DNA from: Tolypothrix sp. PCC 7910
Lineage (GTDB): Bacteria; Cyanobacteriota; Cyanobacteriia; Cyanobacteriales; Nostocaceae
DNA: 64,000 bases
NCBI RefSeq assembly: GCF_011769525.1
Contig: NZ_CP050440.1
Coordinates: forward strand, 5,581,501-5,645,500
Direction: 5' to 3'
A program made the translations under genes and the position numbers. The notes under the pieces are model-generated. The model saw only the letters and a program-made list of their open reading frames with translations, searched no databases and had not been told where the DNA came from. Shown here in pieces: positions 44,111 through 52,992 of this stretch (positions are counted from its first letter, which is position 1; each line of letters opens with the position of its first letter).

Positions 44111-44869
44111 TGTTTAATTGTCTAGACTGAAGGTACTTTTACGGCATTAGACTCTGATTGTTACCTAGGAGAAACTGCCGATAAACCCAATTTTCCCATA
44201 TGTAGAATCGGTCACAATTAGGTAAGCAGCTTAAGATACAGTGAGGGCGAACCTTATCTTCATTATTGTAGATTTAGAGCGCACTTCCAGAAAATAGTTC
44301 TGCATATCGAATTGGGTAATTAGTATAGCATTGAAGGCGATCCTACTCAGATTTTGCCATCAGTAGCTAAAAATTTTCTCGCAAAAGAGCTACTGCTACA
44401 ATCAGGACACAGGAGCGAGGTGCCAGTAGTACTTTGATTTATAAGAGCATAGTAAAGTACGCGATCGCCAGCTAGAGTTTTTGCTCCAGACCTATTACTT
44501 GATAAGTTTTGTTTAAGAAGATGTCGATTATTCATTGCCGAGTACGTAGTTAACACTTCAGTGCTAGACAGTTCTAATGGACTGACTACATATCTCTCAA
44601 CATTTTTTTGGTGCAATACTAGTACACTAGTTAGAAATAAAGCTACTATTCAAAATAGACAAAAGCTGATTACATAAGCTTTTTGACTTTTAAATGCCGC
44701 ATAGTGGCACTAGTACATCACTGTAGAAATCAACAGAGCATCTCACAAAGTCTCATCAGTTCAAAATACAATTCTTGTGACTTTTACTTACTCTGTAGCG
44801 GTACTAGCTTGTATACATAGGTAGTATCAACCCCCTTTATTCAACAGTCTTAAAATTGGTGGCAGTATT
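44111..44869. other. Non-coding region upstream of the possible dsRNA-binding-like gene
   Basis: No convincing gene. A frame at 44347-44616 (minus) has only a TTG start and no family features. ACTAGT-AC-ACTAGT near 44620 and GTACTAG motifs near 44710 and 44800 are short direct or inverted repeats of unknown meaning. Confidence 0.4.
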
Positions 44870-45742
44870 ATGTTGGCTCAATTCCAGAGCTTGTATCCCA
44901 AAGGTAGTCTTATTTCTGAGTTAGTGCAAATTTTTCAAGGAAAATATATTGTCCGCGTTAGTGTCCAAATCGAAGGCGTAACCCGCGCTACTGGTTTAGC
45001 AGCCGCAGAAACAATAGAAGCAGCAGAAGATCACGCCAGAAATCGGGCCTTAATGGTTTTGGGGGTAGCAAATGCGCCCCAGGAAACAGTGGTAACTCCG
45101 CCACCACCCACATCGCCGATGCAGACTCCCCCTTCCCTGAGCAAGACGAGTAAGCTTCATGAGTCTGCCTCTTCTCCTAGCAAAGAACCAGACTTTGTTA
45201 GTAGTAAGTGGTCAGTACCCAGCGATAAAGAAGTATTAATTCTGCCTAATAATGGACAGTACAACCTACCAGATACCGTTACCACCAACATCCAAAGTAC
45301 AAGTAAATCCGATACTTACAGTTTGGAATTCGGTCAACCATTGCCGATAAATACTGAATTAGAAGCCCAGTTTGATACCTCAGGCGACTTAGACATTACA
45401 TCTAGCAGCGAACCAGAAATTTTACCTTTACCAGACATTACCCCAAGTAATGTCAAACCCTTTACACCCCGTAATTACAGTTCCTCGGAAGATGTGGGAA
45501 CGCCAACAGTAACAACAGGGAAGAAGAAGAAGAAAAGCGAACCAGTAGATTTATCTGATGTCATTGCTAAAACGGATGTCGAACTTCAGCGCTTGGGCTG
45601 GACACCAGAACAGGGAAGGGAGCATTTAATTAAAACCTATGGTAAGCGCGGGCGAACTTTGCTGACTGAAGATGAATTACACGGATTTCTTCAATACTTA
45701 GAATCTCAACCCACACCAAAAGATCCGTTAATGGGATTTTGA
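44870..45742 (+). CDS. Conserved cyanobacterial protein with possible dsRNA-binding-like N-terminus
   Basis: 290 aa. Residues about 1-70 (LAQFQSLYPKGSLISELVQIFQGKYIVRVSVQIEG...AAETIEAAEDHARNRALMVLG) have the alpha-beta-beta-beta-alpha look of a dsRBD-like or ribosomal S5-like fold. A long Pro/Ser/Thr-rich variable region follows. A conserved C-terminal helical domain (about 225-280) reads DLSDVIAKTDVELQRLGWTPEQGREHLIKTYGKRGRTLLTEDELHGFLQYL. The gene is typical of cyanobacteria, but no function is known to me. The RNA-binding idea is fold-level inference only. It is terminated by a clear hairpin. Confidence 0.8.
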   Translation: MLAQFQSLYPKGSLISELVQIFQGKYIVRVSVQIEGVTRATGLAAAETIEAAEDHARNRALMVLGVANAPQETVVTPPPPTSPMQTPPSLSKTSKLHESASSPSKEPDFVSSKWSVPSDKEVLILPNNGQYNLPDTVTTNIQSTSKSDTYSLEFGQPLPINTELEAQFDTSGDLDITSSSEPEILPLPDITPSNVKPFTPRNYSSSEDVGTPTVTTGKKKKKSEPVDLSDVIAKTDVELQRLGWTPEQGREHLIKTYGKRGRTLLTEDELHGFLQYLESQPTPKDPLMGF

Positions 45743-45747
45743 TGGGT

Positions 45748-45907
45748 TTGTCATTTGTCACTTGTCTTTTGTCCTTTGTTGTTAATAAATACCCCCCTTA
45801 ACTTTCTTTCCTGAGTGGTGAAGAGGTTTGAAGGGGGGTTTTGATTAATGGGATCAACGAAGGTCTATCACCACTAAAACAAATGACCAATGACCAATGA
45901 CTAATGA
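45748..45907. repeat. STRR arrays flanking a terminator
   Basis: TTTGTCA/TTTGTCC heptamers (about 45748-45780) and AATGACC/AATGACT heptamers (about 45880-45907) stand on either side of the hairpin, in complementary orientation. Confidence 0.75.
45791..45842 (+). terminator. Rho-independent-like terminator
   Basis: ACCCCCCTT (45791-45799) pairs with AAGGGGGGT (45831-45839), followed by TTTT. It sits 50 nt after the stop of the preceding gene. Confidence 0.75.
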
Positions 45908-46513
45908 CTACACAACAGCCATTGGTCGGCTACCTGCGGAATGACGGTCAATAACTTGGTCAATTAAGCCATAGTCTCTAGCTTCTTCTGGCGACATAAA
46001 GAAGTCACGTTCAGTATCTTCCGCAATGCGCTCAAGTGGTTGACCTGTGTGGTCGGCTAAATAGTCGTTTAGCCGGCGCTTGTGGTACAAAATTTCCCGC
46101 GCTTGAATTTCAATATCAGTTGCTTGACCCTGCGCGCCACCTAAAGGTTGATGAATCATAATCCGAGAATGGGGTAGACTCATCCGCTTACCCTTAGTAC
46201 CTGCACTGAGCAGAAAAGCGCCCATGCTGGCAGCTAATCCGGTACAAATAGTACAGACATCAGGGCGGATATGCTTCATAGTATCAAAAATGCCCATACC
46301 AGCAGTTACCGAACCGCCTGGAGAGTTGATGTACAAATAAATATCTTTCTCCGGGTCTTCAGCATCTAAAAACAGTAGTTGGGCAACAATCAAGTTCGCT
46401 ATGGAGTTATCAACCTGTTGTCCTAAAAAGATAATCCGTTCACGCAATAGGCGTGAGTAGATATCAAAGGCGCGTTCGCCGCGACCCGATTGTTCAATGA
46501 CTATAGGAATCAT
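45908..46513 (-). CDS. clpP: ATP-dependent Clp protease proteolytic subunit
   Basis: 201 aa. Serine protease ring that degrades proteins handed over by ClpC/ClpX. N-terminus [30 protein letters not shown] is canonical. The catalytic triad is complete: Ser96 ([12 protein letters not shown]), His121 (MIHQPLGG) and Asp170 ([10 protein letters not shown]). [21 protein letters not shown] is the handle helix. Cyanobacteria carry several ClpP/ClpR paralogues; the complete triad makes this an active ClpP, but the paralogue number cannot be given. Single gene; STRRs on both sides. Confidence 0.97.
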   Translation of the reverse strand: MIPIVIEQSGRGERAFDIYSRLLRERIIFLGQQVDNSIANLIVAQLLFLDAEDPEKDIYLYINSPGGSVTAGMGIFDTMKHIRPDVCTICTGLAASMGAFLLSAGTKGKRMSLPHSRIMIHQPLGGAQGQATDIEIQAREILYHKRRLNDYLADHTGQPLERIAEDTERDFFMSPEEARDYGLIDQVIDRHSAGSRPMAVV

Positions 46514-47026
46514 GCAGCCTACTTGTAGCTATTTAAATCCATTTTATCGAGCGCAACGGCTAATTGTTGGGATTTGGGGTTTGTCATTTGTTATTTGTCA
46601 TTGGTCATTTGTTATTGGTTAAGAGTCAAGGGTCAAAAGTTATTTATCTCCAGTCCCCATTACCCCTAATCCCCACTACCTGCGGTCGTGGGGGCCCCGA
46701 GTTCCCCAATCCCCAGTCCCCAATCCCTTCTATCGGGCACTTTTTTTCATTGTATGAGTCTGAATACTTATCCCGTAATCACGCTCACCAACCCTGAAAT
46801 ATCAGGGTGTGCTGCAAAAGCTTTGTAGCAGAGCGATCCAAAGCATCAACAAATCAAATTAGTCAGTGGTTTTTGTCATGTATTGGTAACATTTTCAACA
46901 TTTCTTTAGTATTGCTTTGGGCAATTATCCGGAATATTTACTAAATTCCGGTAATGCAATAGTACGGGGTGTAGTTAAAGTAACGAATCTATCTAGAAAC
47001 GCTGTCCACCGAAAGGGAGACCTGCC
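46514..47026. other. Non-coding region with STRRs
   Basis: 46575-46735 holds TTTGTCA/TTTGTTA heptamers, then CCCCATT/CCCCAGT/CCCCAAT heptamers. The remainder is AT-rich with no gene. Confidence 0.6.
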
Positions 47027-47182
47027 ATGCTGGAAAAACTTGTGCAAGCCGCCATCATCACTTTCATACTCCACCTAATAGCAGGAATTAACCCAAATAC
47101 TAGAGTTGAGACAAAAGCAGTCATGCCTATGTCGGAAACACCAGCTTCAATTGTCAGCTTACTGTTTCCCTCTTTGCGCTAA
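47027..47182 (+). CDS. Small hydrophobic protein (51 aa)
   Basis: ATG at 47027 with a strong AGGGAGA ribosome site at 47014-47020, six bases upstream. 51 codons: MLEKLVQAAIITFILHLIAGI forms one membrane helix, then a short polar middle and a second weakly hydrophobic end (IVSLLFPSLR). No known family. A 14-bp perfect inverted repeat 88 nt after the stop would end its transcript. Good translation signals make a real small membrane protein likely but unproven. Confidence 0.5.
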   Translation: MLEKLVQAAIITFILHLIAGINPNTRVETKAVMPMSETPASIVSLLFPSLR

Positions 47183-47269
47183 GAAGATTTTGTGAATTAC
47201 TACGAACTGGTTTCGCATTCTCTACACTTTTTGCTTCTTGACTTCAGTCACTACTATTACTGCTATACA

Positions 47270-47320
47270 GTTACCCCTTTAACTTTTCTGGCTCAAGCTT
47301 GATTTTGTTAAAGGGGTAAC
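47270..47320 (+). terminator. 14-bp perfect inverted repeat
   Basis: GTTACCCCTTTAAC (47270-47283) pairs perfectly with 47307-47320, followed by TTGTTTTAA. Likely terminator of the small ORF transcript. Confidence 0.65.
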
Positions 47321-47676
47321 TTGTTTTAACCCCATGTATTTACAGGTGGGAGAGCGATCGCCACAAGCTTAGCAATGTGCTTGATAGTACTCAGCCCACA
47401 AATGCGGAAACTCTCACTACATAAATCAAAAACAGTAGTGCGATCGCTTTGCTTAGGTGTGTAACCCAGCAGACTGCATTTATGTACACGGCCATTTCAT
47501 CTCCATTTTGTAAATATTTTGTTATACTAATTAACATAACTACATAAATCCGTCACACTCATGGGCTATACCCCTAAACAAGGGAATGCCCAATACCTCA
47601 GTGAGTGTATGACCTACTGACATTAGCGAGGTAATTAGCTTTAGACAAAGATAGCCAGTATTAACCTTCTAGTTGT

Positions 47677-47691
47677 CGCCCAATTTGGGCG
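47677..47691 (+). promoter_or_regulatory. Hairpin directly before the nblA ribosome site
   Basis: CGCCCA (47677-47682) pairs with TGGGCG (47686-47691) around a 3-nt loop, ending 1-2 nt before the AGGAG at 47693-47697. It could set mRNA stability or translation of nblA. Confidence 0.45.
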
Positions 47692-47703
47692 CAGGAGTCA
47701 GCG

Positions 47704-47901
47704 ATGAATCAGCCCATCAAATTATCTTTAGAACAAGAATTTAGCCTGAGAAGCTTTGCTAACCAAGTGCAGTACATGTCTCATGAACAAGCCCAGGCAT
47801 TTTTGCTCAAACTGTATGAGCAGATGTTGATTCAAGAAGCAAATTACAAAGAATTGCTGAAGCAGGAGTGGAAACTAGATTCAGGCGCATTCTCTGGGTA
47901 A
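47704..47901 (+). CDS. nblA: Phycobilisome degradation protein NblA
   Basis: 65 aa. Small helical adaptor that binds phycobiliproteins and the Clp machinery and triggers antenna breakdown under nitrogen or other starvation. The sequence MNQPIKLSLEQEFSLRSFANQV and the block MSHEQAQAFLLKLYEQMLIQEANYKELLK are diagnostic of the family, which averages about 60 residues. A strong AGGAG lies 7 nt before the ATG, a hairpin just before it and a terminator behind. An active ClpP gene lies 1.2 kb away, a fitting though probably coincidental neighbour. Confidence 0.96.
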   Translation: MNQPIKLSLEQEFSLRSFANQVQYMSHEQAQAFLLKLYEQMLIQEANYKELLKQEWKLDSGAFSG

Positions 47902-47971
47902 AACTAGGAAGCAAATATAGAAATACAGTTTGATTTTTGAAAAAATTCTCACTTGAAGTTTATTTGTAGGC

Positions 47972-48007
47972 AATGCCCACCATAGTAGGGTTTTGATGGG
48001 CATTTTT
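47972..48007 (+). terminator. nblA terminator
   Basis: AATGCCCA (47972-47979) pairs with TGGGCATT (47997-48004) and runs into TTT, 70 nt after the nblA stop. Confidence 0.75.
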
Positions 48008-48139
48008 GACACTAAGTGTATTCTTCACAAGAACATAAAACGAGGTAAGAGCTTGCTAGCATGACTACTGGAGTATGTCTTCACCTAGCTCAGAGGCGTT
48101 GATAATGAAGCCTAAGAAGTTTTGCGGAGGCAAATCTCT

Positions 48140-48949
48140 ATGTTTAACAGCCTGACAAGTTTAACCAATTCTACTGACGGTGATTGGGGAGAGCGTTTAC
48201 TTAACACTGTTGCTAGTAAAACAATTCGCTACTTATTTACTCAAAGCGAGTTAGTAGAAGTCTTTGTCCAATGCCATCCTTCAAGTAAACTTTTGCAAGG
48301 TAGCATCGATAGTTTCAAAATGAATGGACGAGGACTGGTTATTCACGGAGATTTCAGGGCCGAAGAATTATCCTTTCAGACCGATGCTGTAGTAATTGAT
48401 TTCAGCAACGTTTTAAGAGGAAAACTGACTCTCAAGCAACCCACCCAAGCTATTGCTAAAGTTACCCTATCAGAAGCAAGTATTAACCAAGCTTTTAAGG
48501 CAGAACTAGTGAAGAAGCGGCTGCAAAATCTTTTGCTACCTGCTTTAAGTGATATACCGGGGGGTGAGGTGGTATCCTTTGAAGCTATACAGTTCCATCT
48601 GTTACCCAACAATCGGGTGCAGATTTTAGCTCAGGCCAACCTCAGCAACGGCGAAATCGTGCCGATTAGCTTAAGTGCAACCATAACAATTGAGCGGCGA
48701 CGTAGGCTTAATTTCTGCGATCCGAAGTTTGAAGCCGCTACCGTGCCAGAATCTCAATGGAAAATTTCTCAAACCTTAAGCGCCTCATTAGCTGAAATTT
48801 TGGATCAGATGGTCGATTTGGAGAGCTTTGATCTTGATGGCATGACTATGCGGCTCAACCGATTAGAAACTCAAGGTAAACAATTAATTTTCACTGGCTA
48901 CGCGCAAATTGAACGTATTCCTACTAGTGGTACAGCAACTCAAAATTAA
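48140..48949 (+). CDS. DUF2993 (LmeA-like) protein
   Basis: 269 aa from the ATG at 48140, preceded by GGAGG at about 48127-48130; a TTG at 48122 is in frame but overlaps the ribosome site. The DUF2993 domain covers nearly the whole protein: LVEVFVQCHPSSKLLQGSIDSFKMNGRGLVIHGDFRAEELSFQTD, then LTLKQPTQAIAKVTLSEASINQAF. Actinobacterial LmeA binds phospholipids at the membrane; for cyanobacteria the role is unknown. No signal peptide is evident. Its 3' end overlaps the convergent coiled-coil gene by 26 nt. Confidence 0.88.
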   Translation: MFNSLTSLTNSTDGDWGERLLNTVASKTIRYLFTQSELVEVFVQCHPSSKLLQGSIDSFKMNGRGLVIHGDFRAEELSFQTDAVVIDFSNVLRGKLTLKQPTQAIAKVTLSEASINQAFKAELVKKRLQNLLLPALSDIPGGEVVSFEAIQFHLLPNNRVQILAQANLSNGEIVPISLSATITIERRRRLNFCDPKFEAATVPESQWKISQTLSASLAEILDQMVDLESFDLDGMTMRLNRLETQGKQLIFTGYAQIERIPTSGTATQN

Positions 48950-49196
48950 CGGTTGATGCTCCTGCGGCTTGGGCGCGCGCCTCAAAGTGTTTAACTACAT
49001 CTTCATAAGTACTTTCCTTGAGAATTTTATTTTCAGCTTGAACTTGCTCTAACTGAGTTCTTACCGCTTCCAGTTGTGACGCTAAAGCGGCTGACTTCTG
49101 ATATTGAAATTTTAAGGCCAGCTTTGCATTGGTTAACAGTGCTTTGTAATCTAGCTGTTTTTCGTTTTGAATTGCTTCAGATTCCTGGTTATCCAT
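48924..49196 (-). CDS. Small coiled-coil protein
   Basis: 90 aa. Residues about 15-65 form a heptad-rich helix (YKALLTNAKLALKFQYQKSAALASQLEAVRTQLEQVQAENKIL). No signal or membrane segment. Convergent overlap of 26 nt with the DUF2993 gene. Likely a structural or scaffolding protein in the cytoplasm, but not a family I can name. Confidence 0.75.
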   Translation of the reverse strand: MDNQESEAIQNEKQLDYKALLTNAKLALKFQYQKSAALASQLEAVRTQLEQVQAENKILKESTYEDVVKHFEARAQAAGASTVNFELLYH

Positions 49197-49367
49197 AAAA
49201 AAATATAATCAATTAATTTTCATTCATTAAATAAATTTAATATTTTATTAAGTTAAGTTTATGAACAATAAATGCAAATTTTATCCATAAAATCAGTAGT
49301 TTTCAAAATAAGGCAAGGCTTGGGAACGATAGACTGAGCAAAGAAGGCAACTCACTCCCATCTGCTC

Positions 49368-51446
49368 ATGACTAATCGTCTTGTTGAAGCTAAGAGTCTC
49401 TATCTCCGCAAACACGCTGAGAACCCTATTGATTGGTGGTCTTGGTGCGATGAAGCACTAGCAACTGCAAAGGAAAAGAATCTACCTATCTTTCTTTCTA
49501 TTGGCTACTCTAGTTGTCACTGGTGTACTGTCATGGAAGGTGAAGCTTTTTCTGACTTGGCTATTGCTGAGTACATGAATGCTAATTTTCTGCCCATCAA
49601 AGTAGATAGGGAAGAAAGACCAGATATCGATAGCATTTATATGCAAGCTTTGCAAATGATGAGTGGTCAGGGAGGATGGCCATTAAATGCATTTCTCTCT
49701 CCCGATGATTTAGTTCCGTTTTACGCTGGTACTTATTTTCCGTTAGAACCGCGTTACGGCCGTCCCGGGTTTTTGCAAGTTTTACAAGCAATTCGGCGCT
49801 ACTACGATACAGAAAAAAATGATTTGCAACAACGCAAAGCTGTAATTACTGAAGCCCTCCTCACCTCGGCTGTGTTGCAAGATGGTACAGGCGGGGATGT
49901 TGCAGAAAATGAATTACTTCGCAAAGGTTGGGAAACTTGCACTGCAATAATTACGCCTAACCCATCTGGGAATAGTTTTCCGATGATTCCCTATGGCGAA
50001 TTAGCATTACGTTTAAATCGGTTAAATTTTCCATCACGGTATGATGGTGTACAAGTTGTTACTCAACGTGGGCTAGATTTAGCACTGGGCGGGATTTTTG
50101 ACCATGTGGCTGGTGGTTTCCACCGTTATACTGTCGACCCTACATGGACAGTACCCCATTTTGAAAAGATGCTCTACGACAATGGTCAAATTGTGGAGTA
50201 TTTAGCGAATTTGTGGAGTGCAGGAGTAGAAGAACCAGCATTTGAGAGAGCGATCGCTAAAACTGTACAATGGCTGAAAAGGGAAATGACCGCTCCTGAA
50301 GGTTATTTCTACGCCGCGCAAGATGCTGATAGTTTCACCAACTCCACCGCTGTAGAACCCGAGGAAGGCGCATTTTACGTTTGGAGTTACAGCGAACTAG
50401 AAGAACTGCTCACAGGTGAGGAACTCGCGGAATTACAACAGGAATTTACAGTTAGCGCTAATGGCAACTTTGAAGGGCAGATTGTGTTGCAACGGCAATA
50501 TTCAGGCAAACTAAGTGACACCTTAGAAATCTCTCTACATAAGTTATTTACGGCTAGATACGGTGTAAATGCTGAATCATTAGATACATTTCCGCCTGCA
50601 CGCGATAACTTAGAAGCCAAAACCACTAATTGGCCAGGACGCATTCCCTCAGTCACAGATACAAAGATGATTGTGGCTTGGAATAGCTTGATGATTTCTG
50701 GTTTAGCAAGGGCTGCGGGAGTATTTCAACAAGCATCATATTTAGAAATAGCAGCAAAAGCAGCAAACTTCATTCTGGTGCATCAGTTTGTGGATGGGCG
50801 TTTTCACCGGCTGAATTATGACAATCAACCCCATCTTTTAGCGCAGTCTGAAGATTACGCATTTTTTATTAAAGCGCTACTAGATTTACACCAAGCTTCT
50901 TTGGGGATGGGAAATGTATCTTCCCCGACATTTTGGTTAGAAAAAGCGATCGCACTGCAAGATGAATTCAACGAATTTCTCTGGAGTGTAGAATTAGGCG
51001 GCTACTACAACGCCGCAATTGATGCTAGTCAAGATTTAATCGTCCGCGAACGCAGTTATGCAGATAATGCTACACCCTCAGCCAACGGTATTGCGATCGC
51101 TAATCTTGTCCGTCTCACTTTACTTACTGATAATCTGGATTATCTAAATTTAGCTGAACAAGGTTTAAAAGCCTTTCGGAGTGTGATGAGTAGTGCTACT
51201 CAAGCTTGTCCCAGTTTATTTACAGCTTTAGATTGGTATCGAAATTCAACTTTGATTCGCACTAGCACTACTGAACATATCAAGTCTTTCATCCCTAAGC
51301 ATTTGCCTACGGTGGTGTTTGCAGCAGTATCAAATTTGCCAGACAACAGTATTGCCTTAGTTTGCCAAGGTTTGAAATGTCTTGCACCAGCAGAAAGCGT
51401 AGAACAAATGTGGCAACAAGTGCAGCAGAGTCAGAGTAGGGGATAG
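49368..51446 (+). CDS. YyaL/DUF255 thioredoxin-domain protein
   Basis: 692 aa. N-terminal thioredoxin-like domain (about 1-120): LVEAKSLYLRKHAENPIDWW and the C-x-x-C site SIGYSSCHWCTVMEGEAF, then NANFLPIKVDREERPDID and MSGQGGWPLNAFLSPD. The remaining about 550 residues are a helical glycosidase-like barrel: GGIFDHVAGGFHRYTVDPTWTVPHFEKMLYDNGQ, AWNSLMISGLARAAGVF, and ATPSANGIAIANLVRL. Members are widespread from bacteria to humans (SPATA20). The activity is not settled, although a redox or sugar-related role is suspected. It is followed by mobA after an STRR spacer. Confidence 0.93.
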   Translation: MTNRLVEAKSLYLRKHAENPIDWWSWCDEALATAKEKNLPIFLSIGYSSCHWCTVMEGEAFSDLAIAEYMNANFLPIKVDREERPDIDSIYMQALQMMSGQGGWPLNAFLSPDDLVPFYAGTYFPLEPRYGRPGFLQVLQAIRRYYDTEKNDLQQRKAVITEALLTSAVLQDGTGGDVAENELLRKGWETCTAIITPNPSGNSFPMIPYGELALRLNRLNFPSRYDGVQVVTQRGLDLALGGIFDHVAGGFHRYTVDPTWTVPHFEKMLYDNGQIVEYLANLWSAGVEEPAFERAIAKTVQWLKREMTAPEGYFYAAQDADSFTNSTAVEPEEGAFYVWSYSELEELLTGEELAELQQEFTVSANGNFEGQIVLQRQYSGKLSDTLEISLHKLFTARYGVNAESLDTFPPARDNLEAKTTNWPGRIPSVTDTKMIVAWNSLMISGLARAAGVFQQASYLEIAAKAANFILVHQFVDGRFHRLNYDNQPHLLAQSEDYAFFIKALLDLHQASLGMGNVSSPTFWLEKAIALQDEFNEFLWSVELGGYYNAAIDASQDLIVRERSYADNATPSANGIAIANLVRLTLLTDNLDYLNLAEQGLKAFRSVMSSATQACPSLFTALDWYRNSTLIRTSTTEHIKSFIPKHLPTVVFAAVSNLPDNSIALVCQGLKCLAPAESVEQMWQQVQQSQSRG

Positions 51447-51540
51447 GGATTGGGGACTGGGGACTGGGGATTAGGTAGATGAGGGAGATGAGGGAGATAT
51501 AAAAAATGCCAAACACCAAACACCAAACAACAAACACCAA
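51440..51540. repeat. STRR and tandem arrays upstream of and into mobA
   Basis: GGGGACT heptamers, ATGAGGGAG nonamers and AACACCA heptamers. The last array begins about 51512 and continues into the mobA reading frame. Confidence 0.8.
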
Positions 51541-52150
51541 ATTAACAGCAATTGTGCTTGCGGGTGGTCAAAGTGCGCGGATGGGTGAAGATAAAGCTTT
51601 GCTCAAAATTCAAGGAATACCTTTGTTGGAGCGTGTTTGTACCATTGCTCAAGCTTGTGCTGATACCGTTTATATAGTTACTCCTTGGCCAGAACGCTAT
51701 CAAAACTTGCTTCTCCCTGATTGTAAATTTATTCAAGAATCCCCCTCATCCCCAGTACCCAGTCCCCAGTACCCAGTCCCCAGTACCCAATACCACGGCC
51801 CCTTAGTCGGATTTGCTCAAGGACTAGCGCAGGTGCAAACGAATTGGGCGCTACTGCTGGCTTGCGATTTACCTAGGTTAAGGGTTGAGGTGCTGCAAGA
51901 GTGGGTAGCTAGATTAGATAGTGTGGGGGATGATGCGATCGCAGCTTTGGCTCATCATGCAAAAGGATGGGAACCTCTGTGTGGTTTTTATCGCCAAAGA
52001 TGTTTACCAGAACTCTTAGAGTTTATCAATCAAGGCGGGCGATCGTTTCAACAGTGGTTGAAGCAACATTCTGTGCAAGTTTTGCCTTTGCGGGAACCAG
52101 AAATGCTGTTTAACTGTAATAGTCCAGAAGATGTGTGGAAAGTTAACTAA
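51506..52150 (+). CDS. mobA: Molybdenum cofactor guanylyltransferase
   Basis: 214 aa. Joins GMP to molybdopterin to make the guanine dinucleotide cofactor. GTP-binding loop AIVLAGGQSARMGEDKALLKIQGIPLLERV (about 14-43), LLLACDLPRLRVEVL with the metal Asp, then CGFYRQRCLPELLEFINQGGRSFQQWL. The first 12 residues are encoded by an AACACCA heptamer array. The segment about residues 78-95 (SSPVPSPQYPVPSTQYH) is encoded by CCCAGTC/CCCAGTA-type STRRs. It lies in a loop between core motifs, so the enzyme may tolerate it. Expected family length without the insert would be nearer 195. Confidence 0.93.
   Translation: MPNTKHQTTNTKLTAIVLAGGQSARMGEDKALLKIQGIPLLERVCTIAQACADTVYIVTPWPERYQNLLLPDCKFIQESPSSPVPSPQYPVPSTQYHGPLVGFAQGLAQVQTNWALLLACDLPRLRVEVLQEWVARLDSVGDDAIAALAHHAKGWEPLCGFYRQRCLPELLEFINQGGRSFQQWLKQHSVQVLPLREPEMLFNCNSPEDVWKVN
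51737..51793 (+). repeat. STRR array inside mobA
   Basis: Tandem CCCAGTA/CCCAGTC heptamers remain in frame and encode Pro/Ser/Tyr-rich residues between two conserved blocks. Confidence 0.85.
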
Positions 52151-52634
52151 ATTTCCATGTGCGTAATAGCAGCTTCTTTGTTCCCGCACTCTTTATGAAT
52201 GTGAAGTATAAATTATAAAAACTTCTACCTTCGATAGCAGAAATCAAGGCTTGATGAAGCATTTTTTCAAGTAAAATAATTTACTATAAACTATCTATAA
52301 TTTCTAAATATTTGTTCTTGTTTGAACAATATTTTAACTACTTATTAACCTATATTAAATATAGTATTTCTCAATAAACCTTGTATAGTTACTGGCGAGT
52401 AGCACTGCCACACCTGATTCAGGATTTTTGGCTAGTGTTATTACTCGTCTTTTTTTATTTATACTAAAATGTATAATACATTACAGAAATATAGAGAATA
52501 TGTTGCTTGCCTCTCTCTTAGATTTATAAAATATATAATTTGTATCTATAGATTTCATTGAATTTTACATAGTAAATTTTAGGATACTCATCAAATTTAA
52601 ATTTCAAATTATTTACTAAAAATACAAGAGGTTA
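52151..52634. other. AT-rich non-coding region
   Basis: About 480 nt of very AT-rich sequence with stops in all frames. No hairpin of note before the MITE-like element at 52635; together they fill most of the 842-nt gap before 52993. Confidence 0.5.
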
Positions 52635-52826
52635 TTTATAAAGTAAAAATAAAATTATTGTAGGATGCGTTAGGCGCTGGTTTCCAATATGATTTGTCAT
52701 GAAAAAACTATCCTAGCGCCTAACGCATCATCCATCCGGCGGTGCGTTACGGCTAAATTCCATTGTCTCTGTGTCCCAAATCCTTTCATAGCCGTAACAC
52801 ACCCTACTTAAGATTTACTTTATAAA
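52635..52826. mobile_element. MITE-like element, intact copy (192 bp)
   Basis: Perfect 13-bp terminal inverted repeats: TTTATAAAGTAAA (52635-52647) and TTTACTTTATAAA (52814-52826). Inside are two palindromic arms: GATGCGTTAGGCGCT (52664-52678) with its perfect complement at 52715-52729, and GTTACGGCTA (52746-52755) with TAGCCGTAAC (52789-52798). No open reading frame. The right part matches the element at 15799-15930. Confidence 0.75.
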
Positions 52827-52992
52827 TGGACTCTAATTCTCATTAATTTATTACTGACTCATACCAATTTGAAAAAATCATGCGACAGATTGTAGGGGCA
52901 AGGCCTTGTCCTCTAGAATATTCTTGATGTGTCGCAAACATTATTTGATTTGGTATAAGTTATCTAAACCCCAATATAATTACTAAGGATTC

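Larger units (their letters stand above)
47183..47703. other. Region between the small ORF and nblA
   Basis: Contains the terminator at 47270-47320, then the presumed nblA promoter and leader. A GTA-N8-TAG near 47631-47644 is one base off the NtcA consensus but poorly spaced from any -10. I see no second gene. Confidence 0.45.

Noticed and set aside
44347-44616. 89-codon minus-strand ORF
   Set aside because: TTG start, no ribosome site, no domain; the CPDC motif alone is not enough.
46564-46797. 77-codon plus-strand frame after clpP
   Set aside because: Consists of STRR-encoded residues without start signals.
47631-47644. NtcA-like site GTA-N8-TAG before nblA
   Set aside because: One mismatch to GTAN8TAC and no -10 box at the expected distance; too weak to annotate.
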